Shown: positions 1 to 8,476, counted from the stretch's first letter. The stretch is 24,490 bases of DNA from Hyphomicrobiaceae bacterium (GCA_013214245.1 JABSQE010000008.1:1-24490); one strand, 5' to 3'. The notes: generated from the letters alone by a model not told the origin. Numbers and translations: made by a program.

Positions 1-1143
1 GTGCTACTCGGTAATAATTTAGTTAACATTTTAGCGTCTGCGCTAACTACCAGCCTGTTAATTAGTTTATTTGGTGAAGCCGGTGTATTTTACGCCACAA
101 TTATTATGACATTACTTGTGGTGATTTTTTGTGAAGTTTTACCAAAGACTTACGCGATTGTTGCGCCGGATCATTTCTCTCTTGCAATAGCTCCATTGAT
201 GCGCCTTTTGATCGCAACGCTTTATCCCTTTACTATTATTATTGATTATATCGTTCGTAAAATTTTATCTTTAATACCTATTCGTTCGAATAATGAAGCG
301 AACATTCTCGCGGCTTACGAATTGCGCGGTACGATTGAGCTGTCAACGCGCGAAGGAACCGTAGACAAAGGTGAAGCGCAACAGCTTGGCGGTGTGCTTG
401 ATCTAAAAGAACTTAAGCTTGATGATATAATGGTGCACCGAACAAAGATGGAGACCATAAATGCTGTCGATACACCAAGAAAAGTAGTTGAGGATGTGCT
501 CCGTAGCCAGTACACACGTATGCCAATTTGGGAGGGACAACCAGATAATATTACGGGTATGTTGCATTCTAAAGATTTGTTAACCGAACTTGGCAGATGC
601 AATTGGGAAACAGATAGGCTTGATATAAGTAAAATTGCTTCAAAACCTTGGTTCGTTCCGGACACTACCAGCGTAAGTGACCAACTTAGCGCTTTTCAAG
701 ATAGCAAATCTCAAATGGCTTTAGTTGTTGACGAATATGGTGAAGTTCAAGGCTTGATAACTCTCGAAGATATTTTAGAGGAGATTGTTGGGCAGATCAC
801 GGATGAGCATGATGTTGGCGATATTTCAATAAGACCTCAGGCTGACGGTACTGTTAACGTTGATGGTGGTGTTGCCGTCCGTGATGTAAATCGTGAGATG
901 GATTGGGATTTACCAGATGACCAGGCTGTAACCATTGCAGGCTTGGTAATACATGAAGCGCAACTGATACCAGAGCCAGGCCAAGCATTTACATTTTATG
1001 GTTACCGTTTTGAAATTCTTCGTAAGAGTCGTAATAGAATTACGGCATTGCGTGTGCAACCCGTTGAATCATTGAAGTTCAGCGAAACTTGTAATGGATA
1101 TATTAATCATGAAGACAAAAACGATAGTCAAGTTTCAACTTAA
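1..1143 (+). CDS. CNNM/CorC (HlyC) family transporter-like membrane protein with CBS pair, 5'-truncated
   Basis: The reading frame is open at the window's left edge, so the true start lies upstream; the GTG at position 1 is an internal Val codon. The visible 380 residues hold the second half of a DUF21/CNNM membrane domain (hydrophobic runs at about 1-50 and 58-95, with the family-typical EVLPKTYAI around residue 45). Next come two CBS motifs (about 138-200 and 218-275, the second with VVDEYGEVQGLITLEDILEE) and a CorC/HlyC C-terminal domain (about 285-370, beginning with DGTVNVDGG). The family is linked to Mg2+/Co2+ transport or efflux at the inner membrane, and the CBS pair binds adenine nucleotides. 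The precise role here is not known. The gene ends with TAA and is convergent with mutT, with only 13 bp between stop codons. Nothing suggests decay in the visible part. Confidence 0.9.
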   Translation: MLLGNNLVNILASALTTSLLISLFGEAGVFYATIIMTLLVVIFCEVLPKTYAIVAPDHFSLAIAPLMRLLIATLYPFTIIIDYIVRKILSLIPIRSNNEANILAAYELRGTIELSTREGTVDKGEAQQLGGVLDLKELKLDDIMVHRTKMETINAVDTPRKVVEDVLRSQYTRMPIWEGQPDNITGMLHSKDLLTELGRCNWETDRLDISKIASKPWFVPDTTSVSDQLSAFQDSKSQMALVVDEYGEVQGLITLEDILEEIVGQITDEHDVGDISIRPQADGTVNVDGGVAVRDVNREMDWDLPDDQAVTIAGLVIHEAQLIPEPGQAFTFYGYRFEILRKSRNRITALRVQPVESLKFSETCNGYINHEDKNDSQVST

Positions 1144-1156
1144 GATTAATAGTATT

Positions 1157-1564
1157 TTAGCTAAGAAGATCACGGAGGTAGGGAATAACTGAGAGGTCAG
1201 CGGCTGGCATAGGGTAATCAGCTAAACGCATGGCGCGAACCCAAGTCAACTCCTGATTTTCTCGCGAACATGGTTCGTTATTCCAGCTACGGCAGAGGTA
1301 AAGCGGCATTAAAAGGTGGAATTCTTCGTATGTATGAGATGCAAACGTAAAAGGGGCTAGGCATGTATTGCAAACTTGGATGGATAATTCCTCATCAAGC
1401 TCTCTCACCAGAGCAGCTTCTGGTGTTTCCCAACATTCAACTTTACCACCAGGAAACTCCCATAATCCACCCATACTCTTAGTTTTAGGTCGTTTGGCGA
1501 TTAATACACGGTTTTCTCGATCTACTAATGCAGCAGATACGACCAGCAATATGGGTTTTTCCAT
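1157..1564 (-). CDS. mutT: MutT-like Nudix hydrolase (8-oxo-dGTP diphosphatase)
   Basis: This 135-residue protein has the length of a minimal MutT. Its role is to hydrolyse oxidised nucleoside triphosphates such as 8-oxo-dGTP in the cytoplasm, preventing A:T to C:G mutations. The Nudix box (GX5EX7REUXEEXGU) runs from G40 to I62: G40, E46, R54, E55, E58 and E59 are all present, so metal binding should be intact. The usual Gly before the last hydrophobic residue is Ser61. The upstream GLWEFPGGK and the N-terminal VSAALVDRENRVLIAKRP strand are typical of MutT/(deoxy)nucleotide Nudix enzymes. The ATG at 1562-1564 fits the family's N-terminus but has no clear Shine-Dalgarno sequence. In many alphaproteobacteria mutT follows argJ; no argJ is visible here. 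A different Nudix substrate cannot be excluded. Confidence 0.88.
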   Translation of the reverse strand: MEKPILLVVSAALVDRENRVLIAKRPKTKSMGGLWEFPGGKVECWETPEAALVRELDEELSIQVCNTCLAPFTFASHTYEEFHLLMPLYLCRSWNNEPCSRENQELTWVRAMRLADYPMPAADLSVIPYLRDLLS

Positions 1565-1590
1565 AGATGTTTAACTTTCAAATCAGTTGT

Positions 1591-1634
1591 AATCTTTAAT
1601 AATAATTAAGCTTTACTATTTTTTATTAAAGATT
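1591..1634. repeat. 12-bp perfect inverted repeat upstream of mutT
   Basis: AATCTTTAATAA at 1591-1602 is the exact reverse complement of TTATTAAAGATT at 1623-1634, with a 20-nt loop. The nearer arm lies 26 bp from the mutT start codon, in its expected leader or promoter region. It could be a regulator site, a weak hairpin, or chance in AT-rich DNA. Confidence 0.6.
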
Positions 1635-2138
1635 GATAATATAAAAATAGAATGAAAATTGCCGCAACTCAAACACACGTTACGTAGTGTTTTTGGTGTT
1701 ATAGATCAGATTAATATTAACTCGCAGTTTTTATTTGAAATAGTTATGTACACTAGGGATATAAACTCTTAATCTGATTATTTACGTTAAAGTAATTTCT
1801 CATTACTTTGCGAGTATGAACTCAGGTCAGCATGAAATAATAATAAGTTTTTCATTTTGAAGGTAGATAAGCCTTTTAAGAGCTGTATCCTTCATTATAG
1901 ACCTACACTTGTTAAGTGTAACACCATTAGCTCTTAAAAATAGTACATAATATCTCAATTTTACTTTTGGGTTGAATAACTGACCTTGTTCTGGTTGCAC
2001 AAGATCCATTCGTTCTTCAATACCTAGTTTCCATGTTTTGAAAGTTTTTTTTATGTCTCCCAAATTTTTTAAATAATCAATGTCAAACAGTCCAGGTTCG
2101 GGTGACTCTTACTCTATTTTCACTATATTATTCCTGTC

Positions 2139-2297
2139 AAAGTTTAAAACTTTCACAGTAATGTGATAAATTACTTGACTTATAATTAATTTTACAGATT
2201 CTTTGAACATTATAATGTAAATTAGATACAAAATATGTGTTATGAAGTGTATGTGCATATGCACAAAATGCTTATTAAAAAAAGCAAAAGCGCTTTT
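2139..2297. repeat. Cluster of five perfect palindromes/hairpins
   Basis: Five perfect symmetric elements lie within 160 bp. They are AAAGTTT/AAACTTT with a 1-nt centre (2139-2153); AGTAAT/ATTACT with a 7-nt loop (2157-2175); ACATTATAATGT (2207-2218); TGTGCATATGCACA (2252-2265); and AAAAGCGCTTTT (2286-2297). They differ in sequence, so this is not an array of one repeated site. The fourth lies in a 19-bp strictly alternating purine-pyrimidine run (2247-2265). Function is unknown. Confidence 0.6.
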
Positions 2298-2566
2298 AGG
2301 CCGTAATTCAAGTTATCTTCTAAAAACAATTAAATATTGATGCTCTACTAGAGTTCTATTCGAAAATAAAACAAGTCTTAAAGTTGATCTATTCATAATT
2401 AAGTCTTCTTTTCTAAGAAGCATCCTAAAGCAGTGTTTTGACAAGCGCACCAAAAGATAACAACCATAAAGACACCTGCTAGATAGACATAAAAGTTAAT
2501 TTTGTAGTATATACAATATATCATACCGTTATTTAACAGCTGCAAGTACTATTTGTATGGCCGCGA

Positions 2567-2657
2567 GATCTAATCTAGATCACTTTCTGTTTTAGTCCGT
2601 TTTATAGGTCCACCCACAGGAAACGCCTTACCAAATAACTGCACAAGGATGGACCTA
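2567..2657. repeat. Two adjacent hairpins in a less AT-rich patch (possible structured RNA)
   Basis: GATCTA (2567-2572) and TAGATC (2576-2581) form a 6-bp stem with a 3-nt loop. Then TAGGTCCA (2605-2612) pairs perfectly with TGGACCTA (2650-2657). After one C-A mismatch that stem continues with two more C-G pairs. I do not recognise SRP RNA, RNase P, tmRNA or a riboswitch consensus in it. Confidence 0.4.
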
Positions 2658-2866
2658 ACTTTAAACGTGTCTGTATCGTTGTAAGAGCTAATTAGTTTTG
2701 TGTCAAAGATTATAATTATTTTTCGCTAGCTGTTACTTCCCTTTATTACAAGATAATTTTTTTATGTACTAATAAATTACCTACTGATACAAGAAAATTG
2801 AGACCAATTAAACTAGATGGACGCTATCAAATGTCCTATGAAATCATTTTATTATGGTGTTAAAAC

Positions 2867-2871
2867 AAAGG
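2867..2871 (+). promoter_or_regulatory. Shine-Dalgarno AAAGG that decides the fmt start
   Basis: AAAGG lies 8 nt before TTG at 2880. The in-frame ATG at 2817, which would give a 21-residue extension, has no purine-rich site in front of it, and the extension does not match Fmt N-termini. Confidence 0.6.
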
Positions 2872-2879
2872 CTAGAGTA

Positions 2880-3818
2880 TTGCGTGTTATATTTATGGGA
2901 ACTCCTATGTTTGCTGTGCCAACATTAGCTCGTATAGTTGATAGTGGCTACAAAGTTTCTGCTGTTTATTCGCAGCCGCCGCGAAGGTCTGGTCGTGGAA
3001 TGGAAAAAAAGAAATCACCTGTCCATCAATATGCTGAGAAAGCTGGGCTTCCTGTTTTTACTCCAACATCATTAAGAAGTACTGAAATAGAATTACAGTT
3101 TTCAGATCATATGGCTGATGTCGTTGTAGTAGTCGCTTATGGTCTCATTTTACCCCGTCCTATCCTCAAATCACCACTATTCGGATGCCTTAATCTTCAT
3201 GCTTCAAAATTACCTCGATGGCGTGGCGCAGCTCCTATCCAAAGGGCTATCATTGCTGGTGACATAGAGACAGCATTAACAGTCATGCGCATGGATGAAG
3301 GTTTAGACACCGGTCCTGTGTGTCTCAGGGAATCAACTCCTATTGGCCCAAATACAACCGCCGGTGAACTTCATAACCAGTTATCTGAGAGTGGTGCAAG
3401 TTTAATGATACAAGCGTTATTAGCGCTGCAACTTGGAAGTTTAGAGTTTAAGCCGCAATCAGAAGAAAATGTTACTTATGCTGTTAAAATAGAAAAGTCT
3501 GAGACGCGACTTCATTTTTCTAAGTCAGCTCAAGAGGTACACAACCATATTCGTGGTTTATCACCATCTCCAAGTGCTTGGTTTATAGCACCTTCAACAA
3601 TCTCAAGAGATAAAATTAAGGTTTTGCGTTCTGAGATTGTTGACGGTTCAGATGCTCAACTCGCTCCACCTGGAACTATATTAGATGAAAGACTTACGGT
3701 CGCGTGTACTTCTGGTGCTATTCGTTTCGTTCAACTTCAGCGTTCTGGAAAGAAACCACTAAGTTTGGAAGAGTTTATACGTGGATTTATAATACCTCAA
3801 GGCACGAGGCTATCTTAA
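2880..3818 (+). CDS. fmt: Methionyl-tRNA formyltransferase
   Basis: Formylates the amino group of Met-tRNAfMet using 10-formyltetrahydrofolate, in the cytoplasm, for translation initiation. I choose the TTG at 2880: it gives a 312-residue protein, normal for Fmt, starting (M)RVIFMGTP as in homologues, and is preceded by AAAGG. An in-frame ATG at 2817 would add 21 unrelated residues. The Rossmann formyltransferase domain carries the catalytic triad N105, H107 and D143 in the family positions (NLHAS, DTGP). One signature residue differs: the loop reads SKLPRWRG instead of the usual SLLPRWRG. The C-terminal OB-like domain ends with the typical FIIPQGTRL. In most alphaproteobacteria the order is def-fmt-truA on one strand; here def is absent upstream and truA is inverted. 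Confidence 0.95.
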   Translation: MRVIFMGTPMFAVPTLARIVDSGYKVSAVYSQPPRRSGRGMEKKKSPVHQYAEKAGLPVFTPTSLRSTEIELQFSDHMADVVVVVAYGLILPRPILKSPLFGCLNLHASKLPRWRGAAPIQRAIIAGDIETALTVMRMDEGLDTGPVCLRESTPIGPNTTAGELHNQLSESGASLMIQALLALQLGSLEFKPQSEENVTYAVKIEKSETRLHFSKSAQEVHNHIRGLSPSPSAWFIAPSTISRDKIKVLRSEIVDGSDAQLAPPGTILDERLTVACTSGAIRFVQLQRSGKKPLSLEEFIRGFIIPQGTRLS

Positions 3819-3909
3819 TTATCTCATTACAATTCTTGGTATGTAGGTTAGGAAAAATTAGGTAAATTTTCTGCTATTGATAAGTTTAAAGTGGGTTTTC
3901 TTGTGGAGC

Positions 3910-4659
3910 TTAAAGTTCATTTGGATAATCAATAGTAGTTAGGTAAAGTCCATGCGCCGGCGCAACTGTGGCACAGCGCTGGCGATCACAAGAATCGCGC
4001 GCTGAGATAAAGTCATTGATAGTCCAACTTCCCTCGCCGACTGCCTTAAGACACCCGACCATGGATCTTACTTGGTTCTGTAAAAACGCTCGCGCGGATG
4101 CGTAGATACAAATCTCTTCACCGTTTTTTACAACGTCTAGGCGATTAAGAGTCCTTAGTGATGATTTCGCCTGGCATTTTGCACTTTGGAAGGTTGCGAA
4201 ATTAAAACTCCCTACTAATAATATGGCTGCCTCTTGCATTTTTTTTAGATCGAGTTCAACTGGTACTTGCCAGACACGAAGCATGTTTAACACTGCGGGT
4301 GCTCGGCGTGGTAATATACGGTAAAGATAATGCCTTTCTATAGCGCTAAATCTTGCATTAAATGTGTCTGCTGTCCGAGAACATGCCACTATAGAAACTG
4401 GTAGAGGCTTCAAATAATAATTGGTGGCAACTTCTATTTTGCCTGGAGCCCATACCTTTTTTAGGTCAAAGTGAGCAGCCTGTCCTATGGCATGAACGCC
4501 TGAGTCAGTTCGACCAGCTCCATGAACCTGAACTTTCTCATGTGTAAATTTGAATAGTGCGTCCTGTAACGATGATTGTATAGAAGGCCCGTTGGATTGC
4601 TTCTGCCAACCAACGAAAGAAGTTCCGTCATATTCAATTGTAATACGATAGCGAGGCAT
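3910..4659 (-). CDS. truA: tRNA pseudouridine(38-40) synthase TruA
   Basis: Converts uridines 38-40 in the anticodon stem-loop of many tRNAs to pseudouridine. From the ATG at 4657-4659 the protein is 249 residues, the usual length, beginning MPRYRITIEYDG as in homologues. An in-frame ATG at 4720-4722 would add 21 Lys/Phe-rich residues unlike the family, so I prefer the shorter form; neither start has a good Shine-Dalgarno sequence. The catalytic Asp is in GAGRTDSGVHAIGQ. The C-terminal half has FLQNQVRSMVG and ends APAHGLYLTTIDYP, both typical, so the gene looks intact. It faces fmt across 91 bp, whereas related bacteria keep both on one strand. A local inversion is the simplest explanation. 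Confidence 0.93.
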   Translation of the reverse strand: MPRYRITIEYDGTSFVGWQKQSNGPSIQSSLQDALFKFTHEKVQVHGAGRTDSGVHAIGQAAHFDLKKVWAPGKIEVATNYYLKPLPVSIVACSRTADTFNARFSAIERHYLYRILPRRAPAVLNMLRVWQVPVELDLKKMQEAAILLVGSFNFATFQSAKCQAKSSLRTLNRLDVVKNGEEICIYASARAFLQNQVRSMVGCLKAVGEGSWTINDFISARDSCDRQRCATVAPAHGLYLTTIDYPNEL

Positions 4660-6348
4660 AAATGTATGTCGTTGTTTGTAGGATTTGTACTTTTTAAAAA
4701 GTAATGTAAATAAAAAGCACATTGTTTAATTAATACTACATTAAGTTGCTTCGAAGAATGTTGTCAATAAGTTGATATATATCGAAACGATTTTAGTTGT
4801 TATTAACATATTTTATTAAAGGTCAAATTAATATTTGTGCAATTGAAATTTTTTATAACTAGCAACTTAAGTCTAAAAAATTTAAACTGTCGTATTGTTT
4901 AGAGATATCCTTTCAATATTCGCCCTTAAAAACCTTCTCTTTTTGACGTGATAGCGTAAAGATAGATTTAAAGTCAACATTATGGACGCATACCACTTTA
5001 TACCAGATTGGTAGTAATGAATTAAGAAAATACTACGACCTAATATTACTTTAAACGCGCATTTTTAGTAGTAAGGGTTTCTTTCTAATATTTGCTTAGT
5101 TTTTATTCTAGCACTTCTAACTTAGACTTATTAAAAGTTACAAAAAAAAATTAGAAAAATAATATAGTTTTGATTTCAAAATGGCTAAATAGAAAGCTTT
5201 AACAAGTTTAATTTTCTCTTGTTAAACTCTAAAATAATTAGATAACTAAATTTTTTTCTGTTTAATGTGCGATATTGTCAGTACAAGTTGTAGGTGTATT
5301 TGTCTATTATTTATTACTGCGAAAGTTAGAGCTTTAGGCTTTATTACTTAAAAGGTGTATGTTAGAAAATTTACGGTAATTCTACTGTAAGGGCTTAACT
5401 ATAGTAGACGTTAAATGAACTTAAGGGTGTAAATGCGGTTTTTATGAGAGCATTGTTAATCACGCGCAATAATAATTTGATTTTGAGTATTTGTGTATGA
5501 TTATTTCATTCCTAGCATTAATTGAATGCAAAATATTGTTTATAGTAATAGTAGTTTTTCATAGATGAAAGTATAAAAATTATTTTTGAGACAGAAAATG
5601 CTGATTGTAAATTAATTGTGACATGTTAGCCTGGAATTTACGGGAGTATTTAAGCTCAATGATCATTTAGTAAAGCTTTATATTAATAAGTTCTACTTTA
5701 GTATCATATTAGCCTAGTGAATTGGTTGGTCGGTTGCTATGAAAAATACCAATAATAACATCAACAGTTAGCTTCGGCTATAACAGTCGATGTGCTGATG
5801 CCATAAGATTTTAATGGTAAATTATTGTTTGCTATTGAGAGGAGTGAGTACAATTTTCCAAAGCATCTAAGATCACGTTAAAGAGATAGAGATAGTTGAC
5901 GAACCGAATACATTTATTCGATGTAGCCATAATACACAATATAAGACAATTAGTTTTTTATGTGCGTATCACCCAATTTAGGATTAACTTCTGTTAAGCC
6001 CGGATATGGGAGTGTATAGCAACAAATGTGCATGTAAAAAAGAGACACCTATAGCCAGGACGAGAGATGTAATCCAACTTTAATAGTTGAGCTAGTTCAG
6101 ATTTTTTAAAACACTTTGTTTAAATGAGGAGTAGTTAACTAGACCTTTATTAGGATGATATAAAAAGCTACAGTGGCGGAATAAAATCACAAACAATCCA
6201 ACTTATTTATATTTGCGCGCAGTAGAACTAATGGATACCGAAGCTTGTGGTCAACTTTAATCCATATGTAGGATTTCTAATTGTCCAATAAAATCAAGAC
6301 CACATGGTCAATGCGGCATTAATGTTCTGTTTCTTGTGTGAGCTCACC
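4660..6348. other. 1.7-kb AT-rich spacer without recognisable genes
   Basis: I see no gene, tRNA or recognisable RNA family between truA and the dnaK promoter; stop codons are dense in all frames. Small hairpins occur: TTTAACAAG/CTTGTTAAA with an 11-nt loop (5198-5226), TAGC-TTCG-GCTA with a UUCG-type tetraloop (5769-5780), and CGAATA/TATTCG with a 4-nt loop (5905-5920). This is probably eroded DNA from lost genes, but no remnant is identifiable by eye. Confidence 0.7.
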
Positions 6349-6377
6349 GTTGCAGTGCGGAATTGACACTCCTATAT
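6349..6377 (+). promoter_or_regulatory. Putative heat-shock (RpoH-type) promoter of dnaK
   Basis: GTTG (6349-6352), 18 nt, then CCTATAT (6371-6377). The alphaproteobacterial heat-shock consensus is roughly CTTG-N17/18-CYTATNT; only the first base differs. The expected start site, near 6385, leaves a leader of about 115 nt. That leader holds two stems: CTCCAG (6404-6409)/CTGGAG (6438-6443) and ACGAGA (6448-6453)/TCTCGT (6464-6469). The match is by eye; overlap with a sigma-70 site is possible. Confidence 0.5.
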
Positions 6378-6498
6378 AGCAATTAAACTACAGAACACCT
6401 GAACTCCAGGGGACTGCGTCTCCGGATCTTTTAACGGCTGGAGCTTAACGAGAGCTGCATAAGTCTCGTGTAGTCTGCCTAAAAAAAAGGACAACAAG

Positions 6499-8433
6499 AT
6501 GTCTAAAGTCATAGGGATTGATCTCGGCACAACAAACTCATGCGTTGCTGTGATGGATGGCGATACGCCAAAAGTTGTAGAAAACTCGGAAGGAATGCGT
6601 ACGACTCCTTCTGTTGTTGCATTCACCGAGGACGGTAATGAAAAACTTGTTGGCATTGCTGCCAAGCGTCAAGCTGTAACCAATCCAGAAAGTACATTTT
6701 TCGCTATCAAGCGCTTAGTAGGTCGCCGTTATGATGATCCTACCGTCGAAAAAGATAAAAAGCTTGTTCCATACGAAATTGTTAAAGCAGAAAATGGCGA
6801 TGCGTGGGTAGGATCCTCTGGGAGGAAATATTCACCATCACAAGTATCTGCGGACATATTGATCAAAATGAAGCAGACGGCGGAATCGCTCCTTGGTGAA
6901 AGTGTGACGCAAGCGGTGATCACGGTTCCAGCTTATTTTAACGATGCACAACGACAGGCAACAAAAGATGCAGGAAAAATTGCTGGTTTAGAGGTTTTAC
7001 GTATCATTAATGAACCTACAGCAGCCGCTCTGTCTTACGGGCTAGATAAAAAGACGTCCGCAAGAACTATTGCTGTTTATGATTTGGGTGGTGGCACTTT
7101 TGACGTATCGATATTAGAGATTGGTGATGGAGTTTTTGAAGTAAAATCCACCAACGGTGATACGTTTCTTGGTGGTGAAGACTTCGATATGCGCTTGGTT
7201 GAATACCTTGCTAAAGAATTTAACAAACAAAATGGTATTGACCTTAAGAATGATAAACTGGCTTTGCAGCGGCTTAAAGAAGCGTCGGAGAAAGCTAAAA
7301 TTGAGTTATCATCTTCTGCACAGACAGAAGTTAACCTTCCATTCATTACAGCAGATCAATCAGGTCCCAAGCATTTAACTATGAAACTTACACGCGCTAA
7401 GCTTGAAAGCTTAGTAGAGGATCTCATCAAGCGAACTGTAGGGCCGTGTGAGGCCGCGCTAAGAGACGCTGGCTTAAAAGCTTCTGAAATTGACGAAGTA
7501 GTTTTAGTTGGCGGTATGACACGTATGCCAAAGGTTCAAGAAACAGTCAAAAACTTCTTTGGTAAAGAGCCAAACAAAGGTGTAAATCCTGATGAAGTTG
7601 TTGCAGTAGGTGCTGCTATACAAGCAGGAGTTCTGAGCGGAGACGTTAAAGATGTATTACTACTTGACGTATCACCATTATCCTTAGGGATTGAGACGCT
7701 TGGCGGCGTGTTTACGCGTCTTATAGAACGCAATACAACAATACCTACAAAGAAAAGCCAAGTTTTTTCTACCGCCGAGGATAGTCAGCAGGCCGTCACC
7801 ATCAAAGTTTATCAAGGTGAGCGAGAGATGGCACAGGACAACAAGCATTTAGGCACTTTCGATTTGGTTGGCATAACCCCTGCACCGCGCGGGGTGCCTC
7901 AGATTGAAGTTACATTTGATATTGACGCTAACGGCATAGTTAATGTTTCGGCTAAGGATAAGGCCACAAATAAGGAGCAGTCTATACGTATTCAAGCTTC
8001 TGGCGGTCTATCTGATAGCGACATCGATCTTATGGTCCAAGAAGCCGAGAGGCACTCGGGAGAAGATAAAAAGCGTCGTGAGTTGGTTGAGGCTCGTAAT
8101 CAGCTAGAAGCTTTGGTACACTCAACTGAGGCTCAGATCAAAGAGAACAGCGAGAAACTTGACCCGAGCGTAAAAACAGATGTTGAGGGCTCAATTGCGT
8201 CCGCCAGGCAAGCACTTGAAGTTGATAATGTCGAAGAAATTACGGGTGCAACACAAACGCTTGCACAAGCAGCTATGAAAATTGGTCAGGCTGTTTACGG
8301 TGGTAGTGCGCAGTCTTCAGACGATGAATTAAAAAATACTGCATACAAGAAGGAAAATAATAGTTCAAAAGAAGAGAATGTAGTCGATGCAGATTTTGAG
8401 GAAATAAAAGATGATAATAAGAAATCAGCTTAG
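6499..8433 (+). CDS. dnaK: Molecular chaperone DnaK (Hsp70)
   Basis: ATP-driven Hsp70 chaperone that binds hydrophobic peptide stretches together with DnaJ and GrpE. The 644 residues are full length for the family. The nucleotide-binding domain starts with IGIDLGTTNSCVAV and carries INEPTAAALSYG, VYDLGGGTFDVSI and VLVGGMTRMP. The substrate-binding domain follows the linker DVLLLDVSPLSLGIETLGG. An alpha-helical lid follows, and the tail has VVDADFEEIKDD, the proteobacterial acidic C-terminus. The ATG at 6499 is preceded by AAGGA (6487-6491) with a 7-nt gap. A heat-shock-like promoter lies upstream and a strong terminator just downstream. grpE is not in the window. Base composition is more GC-rich than the spacers, as in the other housekeeping genes. 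Confidence 0.98.
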   Translation: MSKVIGIDLGTTNSCVAVMDGDTPKVVENSEGMRTTPSVVAFTEDGNEKLVGIAAKRQAVTNPESTFFAIKRLVGRRYDDPTVEKDKKLVPYEIVKAENGDAWVGSSGRKYSPSQVSADILIKMKQTAESLLGESVTQAVITVPAYFNDAQRQATKDAGKIAGLEVLRIINEPTAAALSYGLDKKTSARTIAVYDLGGGTFDVSILEIGDGVFEVKSTNGDTFLGGEDFDMRLVEYLAKEFNKQNGIDLKNDKLALQRLKEASEKAKIELSSSAQTEVNLPFITADQSGPKHLTMKLTRAKLESLVEDLIKRTVGPCEAALRDAGLKASEIDEVVLVGGMTRMPKVQETVKNFFGKEPNKGVNPDEVVAVGAAIQAGVLSGDVKDVLLLDVSPLSLGIETLGGVFTRLIERNTTIPTKKSQVFSTAEDSQQAVTIKVYQGEREMAQDNKHLGTFDLVGITPAPRGVPQIEVTFDIDANGIVNVSAKDKATNKEQSIRIQASGGLSDSDIDLMVQEAERHSGEDKKRRELVEARNQLEALVHSTEAQIKENSEKLDPSVKTDVEGSIASARQALEVDNVEEITGATQTLAQAAMKIGQAVYGGSAQSSDDELKNTAYKKENNSSKEENVVDADFEEIKDDNKKSA

Positions 8434-8445
8434 CCTCTAATCTCT

Positions 8446-8476
8446 ACCCCGGTTATTTTTAACCGGGGTCTTATTA
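8446..8476 (+). terminator. Rho-independent terminator after dnaK
   Basis: ACCCCGGTT (8446-8454) pairs perfectly with AACCGGGGT (8461-8469). An extra A-T pair closes a TTTT loop, and a T-rich tail follows. The stem starts 12 nt after the dnaK stop codon. It is the only strong, GC-rich intrinsic terminator I can see in the window and implies that dnaK is transcribed largely apart from dnaJ. Confidence 0.9.

Larger units (their letters stand above)
1565..2879. other. 1.3-kb gene-poor AT-rich spacer with many inverted repeats
   Basis: This spacer lies between divergently read mutT and fmt. I find no recognisable gene. One 78-codon TTG-start frame (1827-2063, minus) lacks a Shine-Dalgarno sequence and matches no family I know. 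The spacer is unusual for perfect inverted repeats: a 12-bp repeat at 1591-1634, a run of palindromes at 2139-2297 and two hairpins at 2567-2657. No def (peptide deformylase) motif is visible, although def normally precedes fmt. Confidence 0.7.

Noticed and set aside
1827..2063. 78-codon minus-strand frame starting at TTG
   Set aside because: No Shine-Dalgarno sequence, no family resemblance that I can name, and an in-frame stop shortly upstream. It may be a random frame or an unrecognised gene remnant.
2070..2105. GGTTCGGGTGA string suggestive of a tRNA or structured RNA
   Set aside because: No matching stem and no other tRNA arm within a plausible distance.
5769..5780. UUCG-type tetraloop hairpin flanked by AACAGT repeats
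   Set aside because: The stem is only 4 bp, there is no T-tail or gene context, and chance is sufficient.
6372..6665. 97-codon minus-strand frame over the start of dnaK
   Set aside because: It is the antisense of the dnaK leader and N-terminal coding region and has no independent support.
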